From assembly GCF_000011085.1 (NCBI RefSeq), contig NC_006396.1:2356001-2420000 (forward strand): a stretch of 64,000 nt of DNA, in the 5' to 3' direction. Made by a program: the position numbers and the translations under genes. The DNA is from Haloarcula marismortui ATCC 43049. GTDB lineage: Archaea > Halobacteriota > Halobacteria > Halobacteriales > Haloarculaceae. Under the pieces are notes generated by a model. That model was not told the origin of the DNA, made no database searches, and worked only from the letters and a program-made list of their open reading frames with translations. Shown in pieces: positions 36,147 through 45,036 of the stretch (within the stretch, counting starts at the first letter, position 1; each line of letters opens with the position of its first letter).

Positions 36147-36656
36147 GTGTACAGCATCAACGTCCCGCTCCCGTCAGCAGTCACGTCGCTGGCGGCCGAC
36201 CTTGCGGCGGACCTGCCGCTCGCACAGCGACGAGGCCGGGGCGAGCACACGCTGGTCGCCAAGCGGCTGGGCGGTGGCGACCATGCGGCCTACGCTCGAC
36301 TGGAAGCACAGGGTCGGGAGGCGCTTCGCGGCCAACCGGCGTTCGAGGCGAAGATTGCAGGCGTCGAGCAGTTCGAAACAGCCGTGACCGGGCCATCGCC
36401 GGTGGTGTATCTCGCCGTCGAGAGCCCCGGACTGGTCGCCTTGCACGAGCGGCTCTGCGAGCGGGTCGACCCGGTCGACGAAATGGAAGGCGACGCGTAC
36501 GTCCCGCACGTGACCGTCGCCCGCGGCGGGGACTTGGACGCGGCCGCACGGCTGGTCGAGCGAGACATCGAACCGATTCGGTGGACCGTCGACGAACTCG
36601 CCTTTTATGACGCCGACCGAAACCAGCCGGTCAGCTGGGTGTCGTTGCCGGCGTAG
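36147..36656 (+). CDS. 2'-5' RNA ligase / 2H phosphoesterase family protein
   Basis: 169 residues from GTG 36147 (VYSINVPLPSAVTSLAADLA). Two H-x-T/S-type motifs are visible, HTLVAKRLG at about 50 and PHVTVARGG at about 127, as in LigT-like 2H phosphoesterases. The family opens or joins 2'-5' or cyclic phosphate bonds in RNA; actual substrate unknown. Starts 40 bp after the small membrane protein gene. Confidence 0.8.
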   Translation: MYSINVPLPSAVTSLAADLAADLPLAQRRGRGEHTLVAKRLGGGDHAAYARLEAQGREALRGQPAFEAKIAGVEQFETAVTGPSPVVYLAVESPGLVALHERLCERVDPVDEMEGDAYVPHVTVARGGDLDAAARLVERDIEPIRWTVDELAFYDADRNQPVSWVSLPA

Positions 36657-36845
36657 CGCTGCTCAGTTGTCTGTCCTGGCACAGTGGCGAACAGGCGGCA
36701 CGCGTCGGTTCCGGCGCGGTGGTGCCGCACAACTGCTATTCGCGCCGGGCTATGGTTACGTCACAGCGGCTGTGGTCTCGGCTTCGGATATAAACGGTTG
36801 GACCGAAAGCAATGCTTTTGGAGCGGCCTACCATCCACTACAAAT

Positions 36846-37268
36846 ATGGATTACCGCGAAGTCGACAGTACGTCCGAGTTCGTCTGCCGACTGGAGCACG
36901 GTGGGGACTGGCGCGCGCAGATCGAGGCCTTCGCGGACGAACAGGGCATCGACGCCGGCTTTTTTTACGGGCTTGGGGCAGTGCAGGACGCGGAACTCAT
37001 GTTCTACGACCAGGACCGGACCGAGTACGACTCGCTGACCTTCGACGAACCGCTTGAGGTCGCCGCCTGTATGGGCAATATCTCGCATTTCGACGGGGAG
37101 CGGTTCGCCCATACACACGCCGTCCTCTCGCGGCCCGACGGCGAGGCGGTCGCCGGCCATCTGAACGCCGGCACCGTCTGGGCGGGTGAACTGTACGTCC
37201 GCGGGTTCGATACGGAACTCCAGCGGGAGCACGACGAGCCGACCGACCTGGACCTCTGGAATATCTAA
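36846..37268 (+). CDS. DUF296 / PPC domain protein
   Basis: 140 residues from ATG 36846 (MDYREVDSTSEFVCRLEHG). The pattern GIDAGFFYGLGAVQDAEL followed by GNISHFDGERFAHTHAVLS and GHLNAGTVWAGELYV is that of the PPC/DUF296 (AT-hook-associated PD1-like) fold. The three conserved His residues suggest metal binding. Bacterial and archaeal members are trimeric; function is unclear. The next gene, polC, starts 1 bp after its stop, so the two are likely co-transcribed. Confidence 0.88.
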   Translation: MDYREVDSTSEFVCRLEHGGDWRAQIEAFADEQGIDAGFFYGLGAVQDAELMFYDQDRTEYDSLTFDEPLEVAACMGNISHFDGERFAHTHAVLSRPDGEAVAGHLNAGTVWAGELYVRGFDTELQREHDEPTDLDLWNI

Positions 37269-37269
37269 G

Positions 37270-40200
37270 ATGCGGGAGGCCGACGAACAGTACTTCGAAA
37301 CGCTCGAAACCCAGCTCGAAGCCGCCTTCGACGTCGCCGAGCGGGCCAAAGAGCGCGGTGGCGACCCAAAGCCCGAAGTCGAGATTCCGACCGCCCGTGA
37401 CATGGCCGACCGGGTCGAGAACATCCTCGGCATCGACGGCGTTGCCGAGCGAGTGCGGGAACTGGAAGGACAGATGTCCCGCGAAGAAGCCGCACTGGAG
37501 CTGGTCGAGGACTTCGTCGAGGGGACTGTCGGCGACTACGACAGCCGCGAGGGGAAAGTCGAGGGTGCGGTCCGGACTGCTGTTGCCCTGCTGACCGAGG
37601 GTGTCGTTGCCGCCCCAATCGAGGGTATCGACCGCGTGGAACTGCTGGAAAACGACGACGGCACGGAGTTCATCAACGTCTACTACGCTGGCCCGATCCG
37701 CTCGGCCGGCGGGACGGCACAGGCGCTGTCGGTGCTGGTCGCCGACTACGCCCGCGCGCTACTGGGTATCGACCAGTACAAGGCCCGCGAGGAGGAAATC
37801 GGGCGCTACGCCGAAGAGATCGACCTCTACGACAAGGACACCGGCCTCCAGTACTCGCCAAAAGAAAAGGAGACGAAGTTCATCGCCGAGCACATGCCCA
37901 TCATGCTCGACGGCGAGGCGACCGGCGACGAGGAGGTGTCGGGCTATCGGGACCTCGAACGCGTCGACTCGAACTCCCCGCGTGGCGGGATGTGTCTGGT
38001 ACTGGCCGAAGGGATTGCGCTGAAAGCGCCGAAGATACAGCGCTACACCCGGAACCTAGACGAGGTCGACTGGCCGTGGCTGCAGGACCTCATCGACGGG
38101 ACCATCGGCAAGGACGAAGCCGACGAGGGGGACAGCGCAGAAGACGCGAACGGCGACGACGCGGGCGAAGGAGCGGACGACGACGGCGGGGACGAGGCTG
38201 ACGAGCAGGCGGGACCGCCGCGGGTCGAACCCGCCGACAAATACCTCCGGGACCTCATCGCCGGCCGCCCGGTGTTTTCCCACCCGTCGAAATCGGGCGG
38301 GTTCCGGCTTCGCTACGGCCGGTCACGCAACCACGGCTTTGCGACCGCCGGCGTCCACCCGGCAACGATGCACCTCGTCGACGACTTCCTCGCGACGGGG
38401 ACTCAGATCAAGACCGAGCGGCCGGGGAAAGCCGCCGGCGTCGTGCCGGTCGACACCATCGAGGGGCCGACCGTACGTCTGGCTAATGGCGACGTGCGCC
38501 GCATCGACGACGCCGAGGAGGCACTGGCAGTCCGCAACGGCGTCGAGAAGATACTCGACCTCGGTGAGTATCTGGTCAACTACGGCGAGTTCGTCGAGAA
38601 CAACCATCCGCTCGCGCCGGCCTCCTACACCGTCGAGTGGTGGGAGCAGGACCTCGCGGCCGCCGGTGCGGACGTGCAGGCGATGCAGGACTCGCCCCAC
38701 ATCGACCTCGCCGACCCGAGCGCCGAGGAAGCCATCGAGTGGGCGACCGAGTACGACGCCCCGCTGCACCCGAAATACACCTACCTCTGGCACGACGTGA
38801 GCATCGAACAGGTGTGTGCGCTCGCCGACGCCGTCGAGGACGCACAGGTCGCACAGGCCGACGGTGCGTACGCCGACCCGGAGATGGACGGCACAGCAGG
38901 CGATGCGCACAGCGACGACGGCGCGCTCGTCCTGCCACGGAGCGATGCCGTCCAGCAGACGCTCGAACACCTTCTCATCGGGCACACGCAGGACGAGGAG
39001 ACGATTACGGTCACCGACTGGGTGCCGCTGGTTCGGACGCTTGGGTTCTCCCGGTCGCTGGAGCGGGACTGGACGCGAGAAGACCTCTCCGAGCACGCGC
39101 GAACCTACGGTGAGAGCGAGTCGCTCGACGCAATCGGCGTTGCCGAGGATGCCGAGCGAGAAGACGGCCAGAACGCCATCAAGGCGATAAACGAGGTTGC
39201 GCCATTTCAGGTTCGGGAGCGCGCCCCGACCCGCATCGGCAACCGAATGGGTCGCCCCGAGAAATCCGAGCGGCGGGACCTCTCGCCGGCCGTCCACACG
39301 CTCAGCCCCATCGGCGAGGCCGGCGGGGCACAGCGAGACGTGGCCAAGGCGACGAAACACGCCGACGACATGAGCGATACGCCCGGCCAAGTCGAGGTCG
39401 AAGTAGCCCGGCGGCGCTGTCCTGACTGCGGGACCGAGACCCACCAGGCGAACTGTGCCGAATGCAGCGGGACCACCGAGCCAGTGTACGTCTGTCCCGA
39501 CTGTGAAGCCGAGGTCGAGCGCGACGAGTCCGGCCGCGCGGAGTGTGGGCGCTGTGAGACACTCGCCTCACCGACCCAGTACAAAGTGCTCGACCTGCAG
39601 GAAGCGTATCGGGACGCCCTGCAGAATGTCGGTGAGCGCGAAACGGCCTTCGAACAACTGAAAGCAGTCAAGGGACTCACCTCCGAGGAGAAAGTCCCGG
39701 AACCGATGGAGAAGGGTATTCTCCGGGCAAAACACGACGTCTCGGCGTTCAAGGACGGCACCGTCCGCTACGATATGACCGACTTGCCGGTGACGGCGGT
39801 CCGAGCCTCAGAACTGGATGTCTCTGCCGAGCGACTCCGGGGACTGGGCTACACAGAGGACATCCACGGCGACCCGCTGACCCACGAGGACCAGCTGGTC
39901 GAGCTAAAGGTCCAGGATATCGTCCTCTCGGACGGCGCGGCCGAGCACATGCTCCAGACCGCCCGGTTCGTCGACGACCTCTTGGAACAGTACTATGGGC
40001 TGGAGCGGTTCTACGAGTTCGACGACCGCGAAGACCTCGTCGGCGAACTCGTGTTCGGAATGGCCCCCCACACCAGCGCGGCGACGGTCGGCCGTGTGGT
40101 CGGCTTCACCTCCGCCGCCGTCGGCTACGCGCACCCGTACTTCCACGCCGCCAAGCGACGGAACTGCTTCCATCCGGACACCCGGCTGTGGTACGAGGAC

Positions 40201-41457
40201 GAGAACGACGACTGGGAATACGGCACCATCGAGGAACTGGTCGAAAGTCGACTGGACGACCCCCAAGAGGACGACTTCGGAACGCTCGTACAGGAGTTAG
40301 ACGGCGACCTCACCGTGTCGTCGCTGGGCGAGAACGGTCCCTGTCGCCAGCCCGTCGACGCCGTCTCGAAACACCCCGCGCCGGACCACCTCGTGGAAGT
40401 AGCCGTCGGCGACCGGACGCTCCGTGTCACGCCCGACCACACGATGCTCCGGGCCGGTCCCGATGGAATCGAGGAGGTTCCGGCCAGCGATTTAGCCGCC
40501 GGCGACGACCTCCCTGCCTACGACGGCGGCGAGACGACGACGATGACGGCACGCGGCGAGGCCTCGACGGCGGCTACCGACGGCGCAGCCCCGACAGACA
40601 CCGTCGAGGCTGTCGAGTACGTCGAAAGCGATGTCGACCACGTCTACTGTCTCACAGTCGCCGACACGCACCGGGTTGCCGTCGAAGGGACCTACGTCGG
40701 CCAGTGCGACGGCGATGAGGACTGCGTGATGCTCCTGATGGACGGCCTGCTGAACTTCTCGAAGTCGTATCTCCCGAACCAGCGCGGCGGACAGATGGAC
40801 GCACCACTCGTGATGTCCTCGCGTATCGACCCCAGCGAAATCGACGACGAGGCCCACAACATGGACATCATGGACGCCTATCCCCGGGAGTTCTACGAGG
40901 CAACCCGCGAGATGAAAGACCCGACCGAGGTCGAAGACGTGATGAAAATCGCCGAGGAGACGCTGGGGACCGACCGCGAGTACACCGAGTTCCGGCATAC
41001 GCACGACACGGCGAACATCGCTGCCGGGCCGGACCTCTCGGCGTACAAGACGCTCGGCTCGATGGAGGACAAGATGGACGCCCAGCTGGAGATTTCCCGG
41101 AAGCTGCGGGCCGTCGTCGAGAGCGATGTGGCCGAACGAATCATCGAGTACCACTTCCTGCCGGACCTCATCGGCAACCTCCGGGCCTTCTCCAGACAGG
41201 AGGTCCGGTGTCTCGACTGCGGGGAGTCGTTCCGCCGTGCACCCCTGACCGGCGACTGCCGGGAGTGTGGCGGCCGCGTCAACCTCACCGTCCATGAGGG
41301 GTCGGTCAACAAGTACATTGACACCGCCATCCGGGTCGCCGACGAGTTCGGTGCCCGCGACTACACGAAACAGCGGCTCAAGATACTGGAACGGAAAATC
41401 GAGTCGGTGTTCGAGAACGACCACAACAAGCAGTCAGGTATCGCGGACTTCATGTGA
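37270..41457 (+). CDS. polC: DNA polymerase D large subunit DP2, containing an intein
   Basis: 1395-residue precursor, about 1215 after removal of the intein. Start [20 protein letters not shown]. Markers of DP2: [20 protein letters not shown], two zinc modules ([13 protein letters not shown] and CPDCEAEVE with CGRC; C-terminal [10 protein letters not shown] with CREC), and the catalytic double-psi barrel motif [20 protein letters not shown], split by the intein. An acidic Asp/Glu insert of about 40 residues lies at about 285-320, probably a halophilic loop. With DP1 (61256-62824) it forms the archaeal replicative polymerase PolD. Immediately preceded by the DUF296 gene. Confidence 0.97.
   Translation: [1395 protein letters not shown]
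40165..40704 (+). other. Mini-intein (180 residues) in DP2
   Basis: Precursor residues 966-1145. Begins CFHPDTRLW after HAAKRRN; block B-like [11 protein letters not shown] with the TxxH motif, and C-terminal [12 protein letters not shown] before Cys+1 of CDGDED. Length is too short for a homing endonuclease, and no LAGLIDADG motif is visible. The last intein residue is Gln instead of Asn, an arrangement known for some DP2 inteins. It interrupts the catalytic motif, so splicing is needed for polymerase activity. Confidence 0.93.
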
Positions 41458-41589
41458 GCCGTCCCGGGACCGCCTTCGGGACGCCCGACCGGGTCCGCCC
41501 ATCGGGCGGCGTGTGTCAGCGGGCGCGTCCGCGTTCCGGGTGGCATTTAAATTCGAACCGCGTTCTCAGCTCCTTGCAATCCGAGCGGG

Positions 41590-41595
41590 ATATAT
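41590..41595 (+). promoter_or_regulatory. TATA-like box of the first histidine kinase
   Basis: ATATAT about 33 nt before the ATG at 41626, in a short AT-rich stretch between polC and the kinase gene. Confidence 0.4.
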
Positions 41596-41625
41596 GATGA
41601 ATCCTGATAGAAGGCGAGGCAAGAG

Positions 41626-43692
41626 ATGGACCGAGACGTGCTGGTCATCGACGATTCAGTCGACCGTCAGGTGTATGAAAGGGGCCTCAACCCAGCATAC
41701 AGCTACACACTGGCCGAGACAGTGGACGACATCGCCCCCTCGTTTGCTCGGTCGGAGGTCGTCGTCTACGACCACGGACGGCCGGGGATGGCGTTTCCAG
41801 AACTGAAACAGACGGTACGAGACATCGGTGGGTCGTACTGCGTGCTCGTCGTGACCGGGGCAGAGCCGACGCTGGAACTCCTGTCGCTCCCGTGTACCGA
41901 TTACCTTCGGAAACCGGTCGACGGGGCGGCGCTCGGGCAGGCAGTCGAGCGGGCGATGGGGCTCTCGGACGGTGACCTCCGGGAGGCGATATCACTGACG
42001 CGAAAAGTACACGTGCTTGATTCGGCCCAGTCAGGCAGCGAACTCGAACAGAGTCGGGCGGTCCACGACGCACGTCGGCGACTCCGCGAACTTGCAAGGC
42101 CGGAGGTTCTGTGTGAGATTGAGCGGATTGACGCCGATATCCTCTCTACCCACCTCGACCTGATACGGGGCGCTACTGACGAGCGGCAGGCACCGCGGGC
42201 CGACGGCGGAGAGACCGGCGGGAGCCGTCTGGAAAGCGTGGATATCAGTCCCTGGAAGTTCCGGGAGGCAGTCGAGAGCGCTGGCCATGCCGTCGTGTTC
42301 ACCGACCGAGACGGGGTTATCGAGTACGTCAATCCGGCGTTCGAGGAGCTGACCGGATACGCCGAATCGGAGGTTATCGGCCACACGCCGCGGGTCCTCA
42401 ATTCGGGTGAACACGACGACGCCTTCTACGAGCGCCTGTGGGACACCATCGATGCTGGCGATGTCTGGCGGGGTGAACTGGTGAACGAGCGCCCTGACGG
42501 TGAGCGCTACGTCATCGAGCAGACGATTGCGCCGCTTCCACGCGGCGGCGAGCCGCGCGGCTACGTCGCTATCAACACGGATATCACCCAAAAGCGGCAG
42601 CGTGAGGAGAAAATAGAGGCGCTACACGAGGCGACACGGGACCTGCTCGGCGCTGACAGCCCATCGACGGTTGCCGCCGAAGTCGGCGCGGCCATCGAAT
42701 CGATTCTGGAGTTCCGCATCAACGTGATCCGCGTCCATCGGGACGGGCAACTCCAGCCTGTGCACGTCAACGACAAGGCCGAGGAGTTGCTAGCGGAGCG
42801 GCCGACATACGACGTCGGCGAGGGGTTCCCCGGCGAAGCCTTCGAGGAACAGCAGGCAAGCGTCTACACGGATATCCGTGACCACGACGGCGGCACAGCG
42901 CTTGAGCCGGTCGTCTCGTGGCTGTACGTCCCAATCAGCGAGTACGGCATCATCAGCGTGGGACAGACGGACCCGGATGCGTTCGATGAGACCGACCTGA
43001 ACCTCGTCCAGATTATTGCGAGCAACGCGGAAGTCGCCCTGCAACGCCTGCAAAAAGAGCGGGAGCTACAGCGGGAGAACGACCGGCTCGAACAGTTCGC
43101 AAGCACCGTTTCACACGACCTTCGGAACCCGCTACAGGTCGCCAAGGGGACGCTGAGCCAGCTCGACGACAGCACTGCCGGGGTCGACCGGCTGCGGCAG
43201 GCCCACGAGCGGATGGAAGAAGTCATCGAGGGCGTGTTGACGCTGACACGGCAGGGGAACCGCGTCGAAGACCCGTCACCGGTCGACCTCGGTGCGGTCG
43301 CGCGTTCCTGTTGGACCCACGTGAGTTCCTGTGACACGGAACTGGTCGTCGAGGCGGACAGCCTCGTTGTTTCCGGGGACGACGCCCGCCTCAAACACCT
43401 CTTCGAAAACCTGTTTCGCAACGCCGTCACACACGGGCAGGCGTCGACCATCCGGGTCGGACCACTCGACAGCGGGTTTTACGTCGCCGACGACGGGGTC
43501 GGCATCCCGGAGGAGGAGCGAAACAGCATCTTCGACAACGGCTACACGACGAGTGCCGACGGGACGGGGCTCGGCCTGACAATCGTCGAGGAAATCGCGA
43601 GCGCACACGACTGGGACGTGTCCGTAACCGAAAGCGGGACCGGCGGTGCCCGCTTTGAGTTCGTCGCCGCCACCCAGTACAGGGATGAGTGA
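41626..43692 (+). CDS. Hybrid sensor: receiver-PAS-GAF-histidine kinase
   Basis: 688 residues, no membrane segment, so cytosolic. Order: receiver-like domain 1-115 (VLVIDDSV, VVVYDHGRPG, LRKPV give the acidic pair, Asp and Lys), PAS at about 220-330 (VVFTDRDGVIEYVNPAFEEL), GAF at about 340-480, HisKA with phospho-acceptor His at about 497 (STVSHDLRNPLQVA), HATPase with NLFRNAVTHG and GTGLGLTIVEEIA. Signal unknown. The next gene, a second kinase, overlaps its last 8 bp. Confidence 0.92.
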   Translation: MDRDVLVIDDSVDRQVYERGLNPAYSYTLAETVDDIAPSFARSEVVVYDHGRPGMAFPELKQTVRDIGGSYCVLVVTGAEPTLELLSLPCTDYLRKPVDGAALGQAVERAMGLSDGDLREAISLTRKVHVLDSAQSGSELEQSRAVHDARRRLRELARPEVLCEIERIDADILSTHLDLIRGATDERQAPRADGGETGGSRLESVDISPWKFREAVESAGHAVVFTDRDGVIEYVNPAFEELTGYAESEVIGHTPRVLNSGEHDDAFYERLWDTIDAGDVWRGELVNERPDGERYVIEQTIAPLPRGGEPRGYVAINTDITQKRQREEKIEALHEATRDLLGADSPSTVAAEVGAAIESILEFRINVIRVHRDGQLQPVHVNDKAEELLAERPTYDVGEGFPGEAFEEQQASVYTDIRDHDGGTALEPVVSWLYVPISEYGIISVGQTDPDAFDETDLNLVQIIASNAEVALQRLQKERELQRENDRLEQFASTVSHDLRNPLQVAKGTLSQLDDSTAGVDRLRQAHERMEEVIEGVLTLTRQGNRVEDPSPVDLGAVARSCWTHVSSCDTELVVEADSLVVSGDDARLKHLFENLFRNAVTHGQASTIRVGPLDSGFYVADDGVGIPEEERNSIFDNGYTTSADGTGLGLTIVEEIASAHDWDVSVTESGTGGARFEFVAATQYRDE

Positions 43693-44731
43693 TCCGGATG
43701 CCACGCGCTTCAGGGCGCTGTTCGAGCACACCGACGATGCTGTCGCCGAGGTCAAGTTCATCGACGACAAGCCGATAATCCGGGCGGTAAATCCGGCGTT
43801 CGTCGAACTGTTCGGTGTCGACAGCGAGCAAATACGCGGGGAACCACTGACCGAGCACGTCCTGGGAATCGAACGGGACGGCTGGAAAGCGTCCGACGGA
43901 GCGCCAGGCGACCCCCACCCACAGCAGGGCACCGTCACGGGACAGACAGTCGAGGGCCCCCGGCAGTTGTCCTGTCGGGTCGTTCCGACGACAGCGAACC
44001 GAGCGCTGACGATATACACCGACCTGACCGAGAGACAACGGCGAGAGCAACACCATCAGGTGCTCCACCGTGTGCTACGGCACAACCTCAGGAACAAGCT
44101 CGTGCCGCTGCTTGACGGGACAGAGACGCTGGCGGCGGAGCTGTCGGGCGACCTCGGGGCGCAGGCATCCCTGATGGCGACGGCGGCAAGCGAACTGGCC
44201 GAACTGAGCGAGATGGCCGGGAAGATAGAGTACGTGATGGGCGCGGCCGCGACGACGGCGTCACGGACCGACCTCGTCGAGAGCGTGCGGTCAGTCCTCG
44301 ACCGGTACGACGCCGCGACAGTTGACCTCGCTGTCGAGGACTCCGAGACGGTGACCGTCGCCGTCGACGACCGGCTTGAAATAGCGCTGACACAGCTCGT
44401 GGAAAACGGAATCAAACACACCGACGGAGAGCCGGAGCTGTCAGTCACGGTGCGGTGCGAGCGGACGGTGGCGGTGGTCGAAGTCAGCGACAACGGCCCG
44501 GGATTGCCCGAACACGAGCGGGCGGTGTTGTTCGGCGACAGGCCGATAACGCAGCTCAGACACAGCACCGGACTGGGGCTGTGGCTGACGAAGTGGATAC
44601 TGGACTGTCACGGCGGAGAACTCGCCTACGACAGGCACGACGGGCGAACGACGCTCACGCTCCAGATTCCGCTCGCTGCGGAGTTCGGTGTCGGCGACAA
44701 CGACCGACGCCGGACCTCTCAGGGCGACTGA
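43685..44731 (+). CDS. PAS-domain histidine kinase
   Basis: 348 residues from ATG 43685. PAS domain at about 5-115 (FRALFEHTDDAVAEVKFIDD), H-box VLRHNLRNKLVP at about 128, which is the haloarchaeal HRN-type variant, and HATPase motifs LVENGIKHTDG and STGLGLWLTKWI. No membrane segment. It overlaps the preceding kinase by 8 bp, so the two are translated from one message and may signal together. No response-regulator-only gene is beside them. Confidence 0.92.
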   Translation: MSDPDATRFRALFEHTDDAVAEVKFIDDKPIIRAVNPAFVELFGVDSEQIRGEPLTEHVLGIERDGWKASDGAPGDPHPQQGTVTGQTVEGPRQLSCRVVPTTANRALTIYTDLTERQRREQHHQVLHRVLRHNLRNKLVPLLDGTETLAAELSGDLGAQASLMATAASELAELSEMAGKIEYVMGAAATTASRTDLVESVRSVLDRYDAATVDLAVEDSETVTVAVDDRLEIALTQLVENGIKHTDGEPELSVTVRCERTVAVVEVSDNGPGLPEHERAVLFGDRPITQLRHSTGLGLWLTKWILDCHGGELAYDRHDGRTTLTLQIPLAAEFGVGDNDRRRTSQGD

Positions 44732-44788
44732 CGAGCGCGTGACAGCCGTCCGACGGGTGTTTTTGCCCGTGGCGCTCCTGTCTCGGGT

Positions 44789-45004
44789 ATGGCCTCGTCC
44801 CGCGATTCAGCGCCGTCGTTCGACTCTGGGGACCGGTCGGGGACCCCGTTACCGTCGCCCCGACAGACACCCAGTACGATCTATCAGATACAGATCGCGC
44901 TGTTGCGCTCACAGGTGGCCACGCTGGAAACCGCGCTCGAACAGGAACGCGAACATCGGCAGGCCGTCGTCGACCGGTACGAGCGCCTTCTCCACGGGGA
45001 ATAA
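44789..45004 (+). CDS. Small coiled-coil protein
   Basis: 71 residues. The N-terminal half is Ser/Pro rich and probably disordered; the second half is an uninterrupted helix with heptad pattern (YQIQIALLRSQVATLETALE). No known motif. It follows the kinase by 57 bp on the same strand, and its codon use and acidity fit the neighbours. A function is not known. Confidence 0.6.
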   Translation: MASSRDSAPSFDSGDRSGTPLPSPRQTPSTIYQIQIALLRSQVATLETALEQEREHRQAVVDRYERLLHGE

Positions 45005-45036
45005 CCCGGAACTGGCTGTCAGAAAATTCCGCTGTG

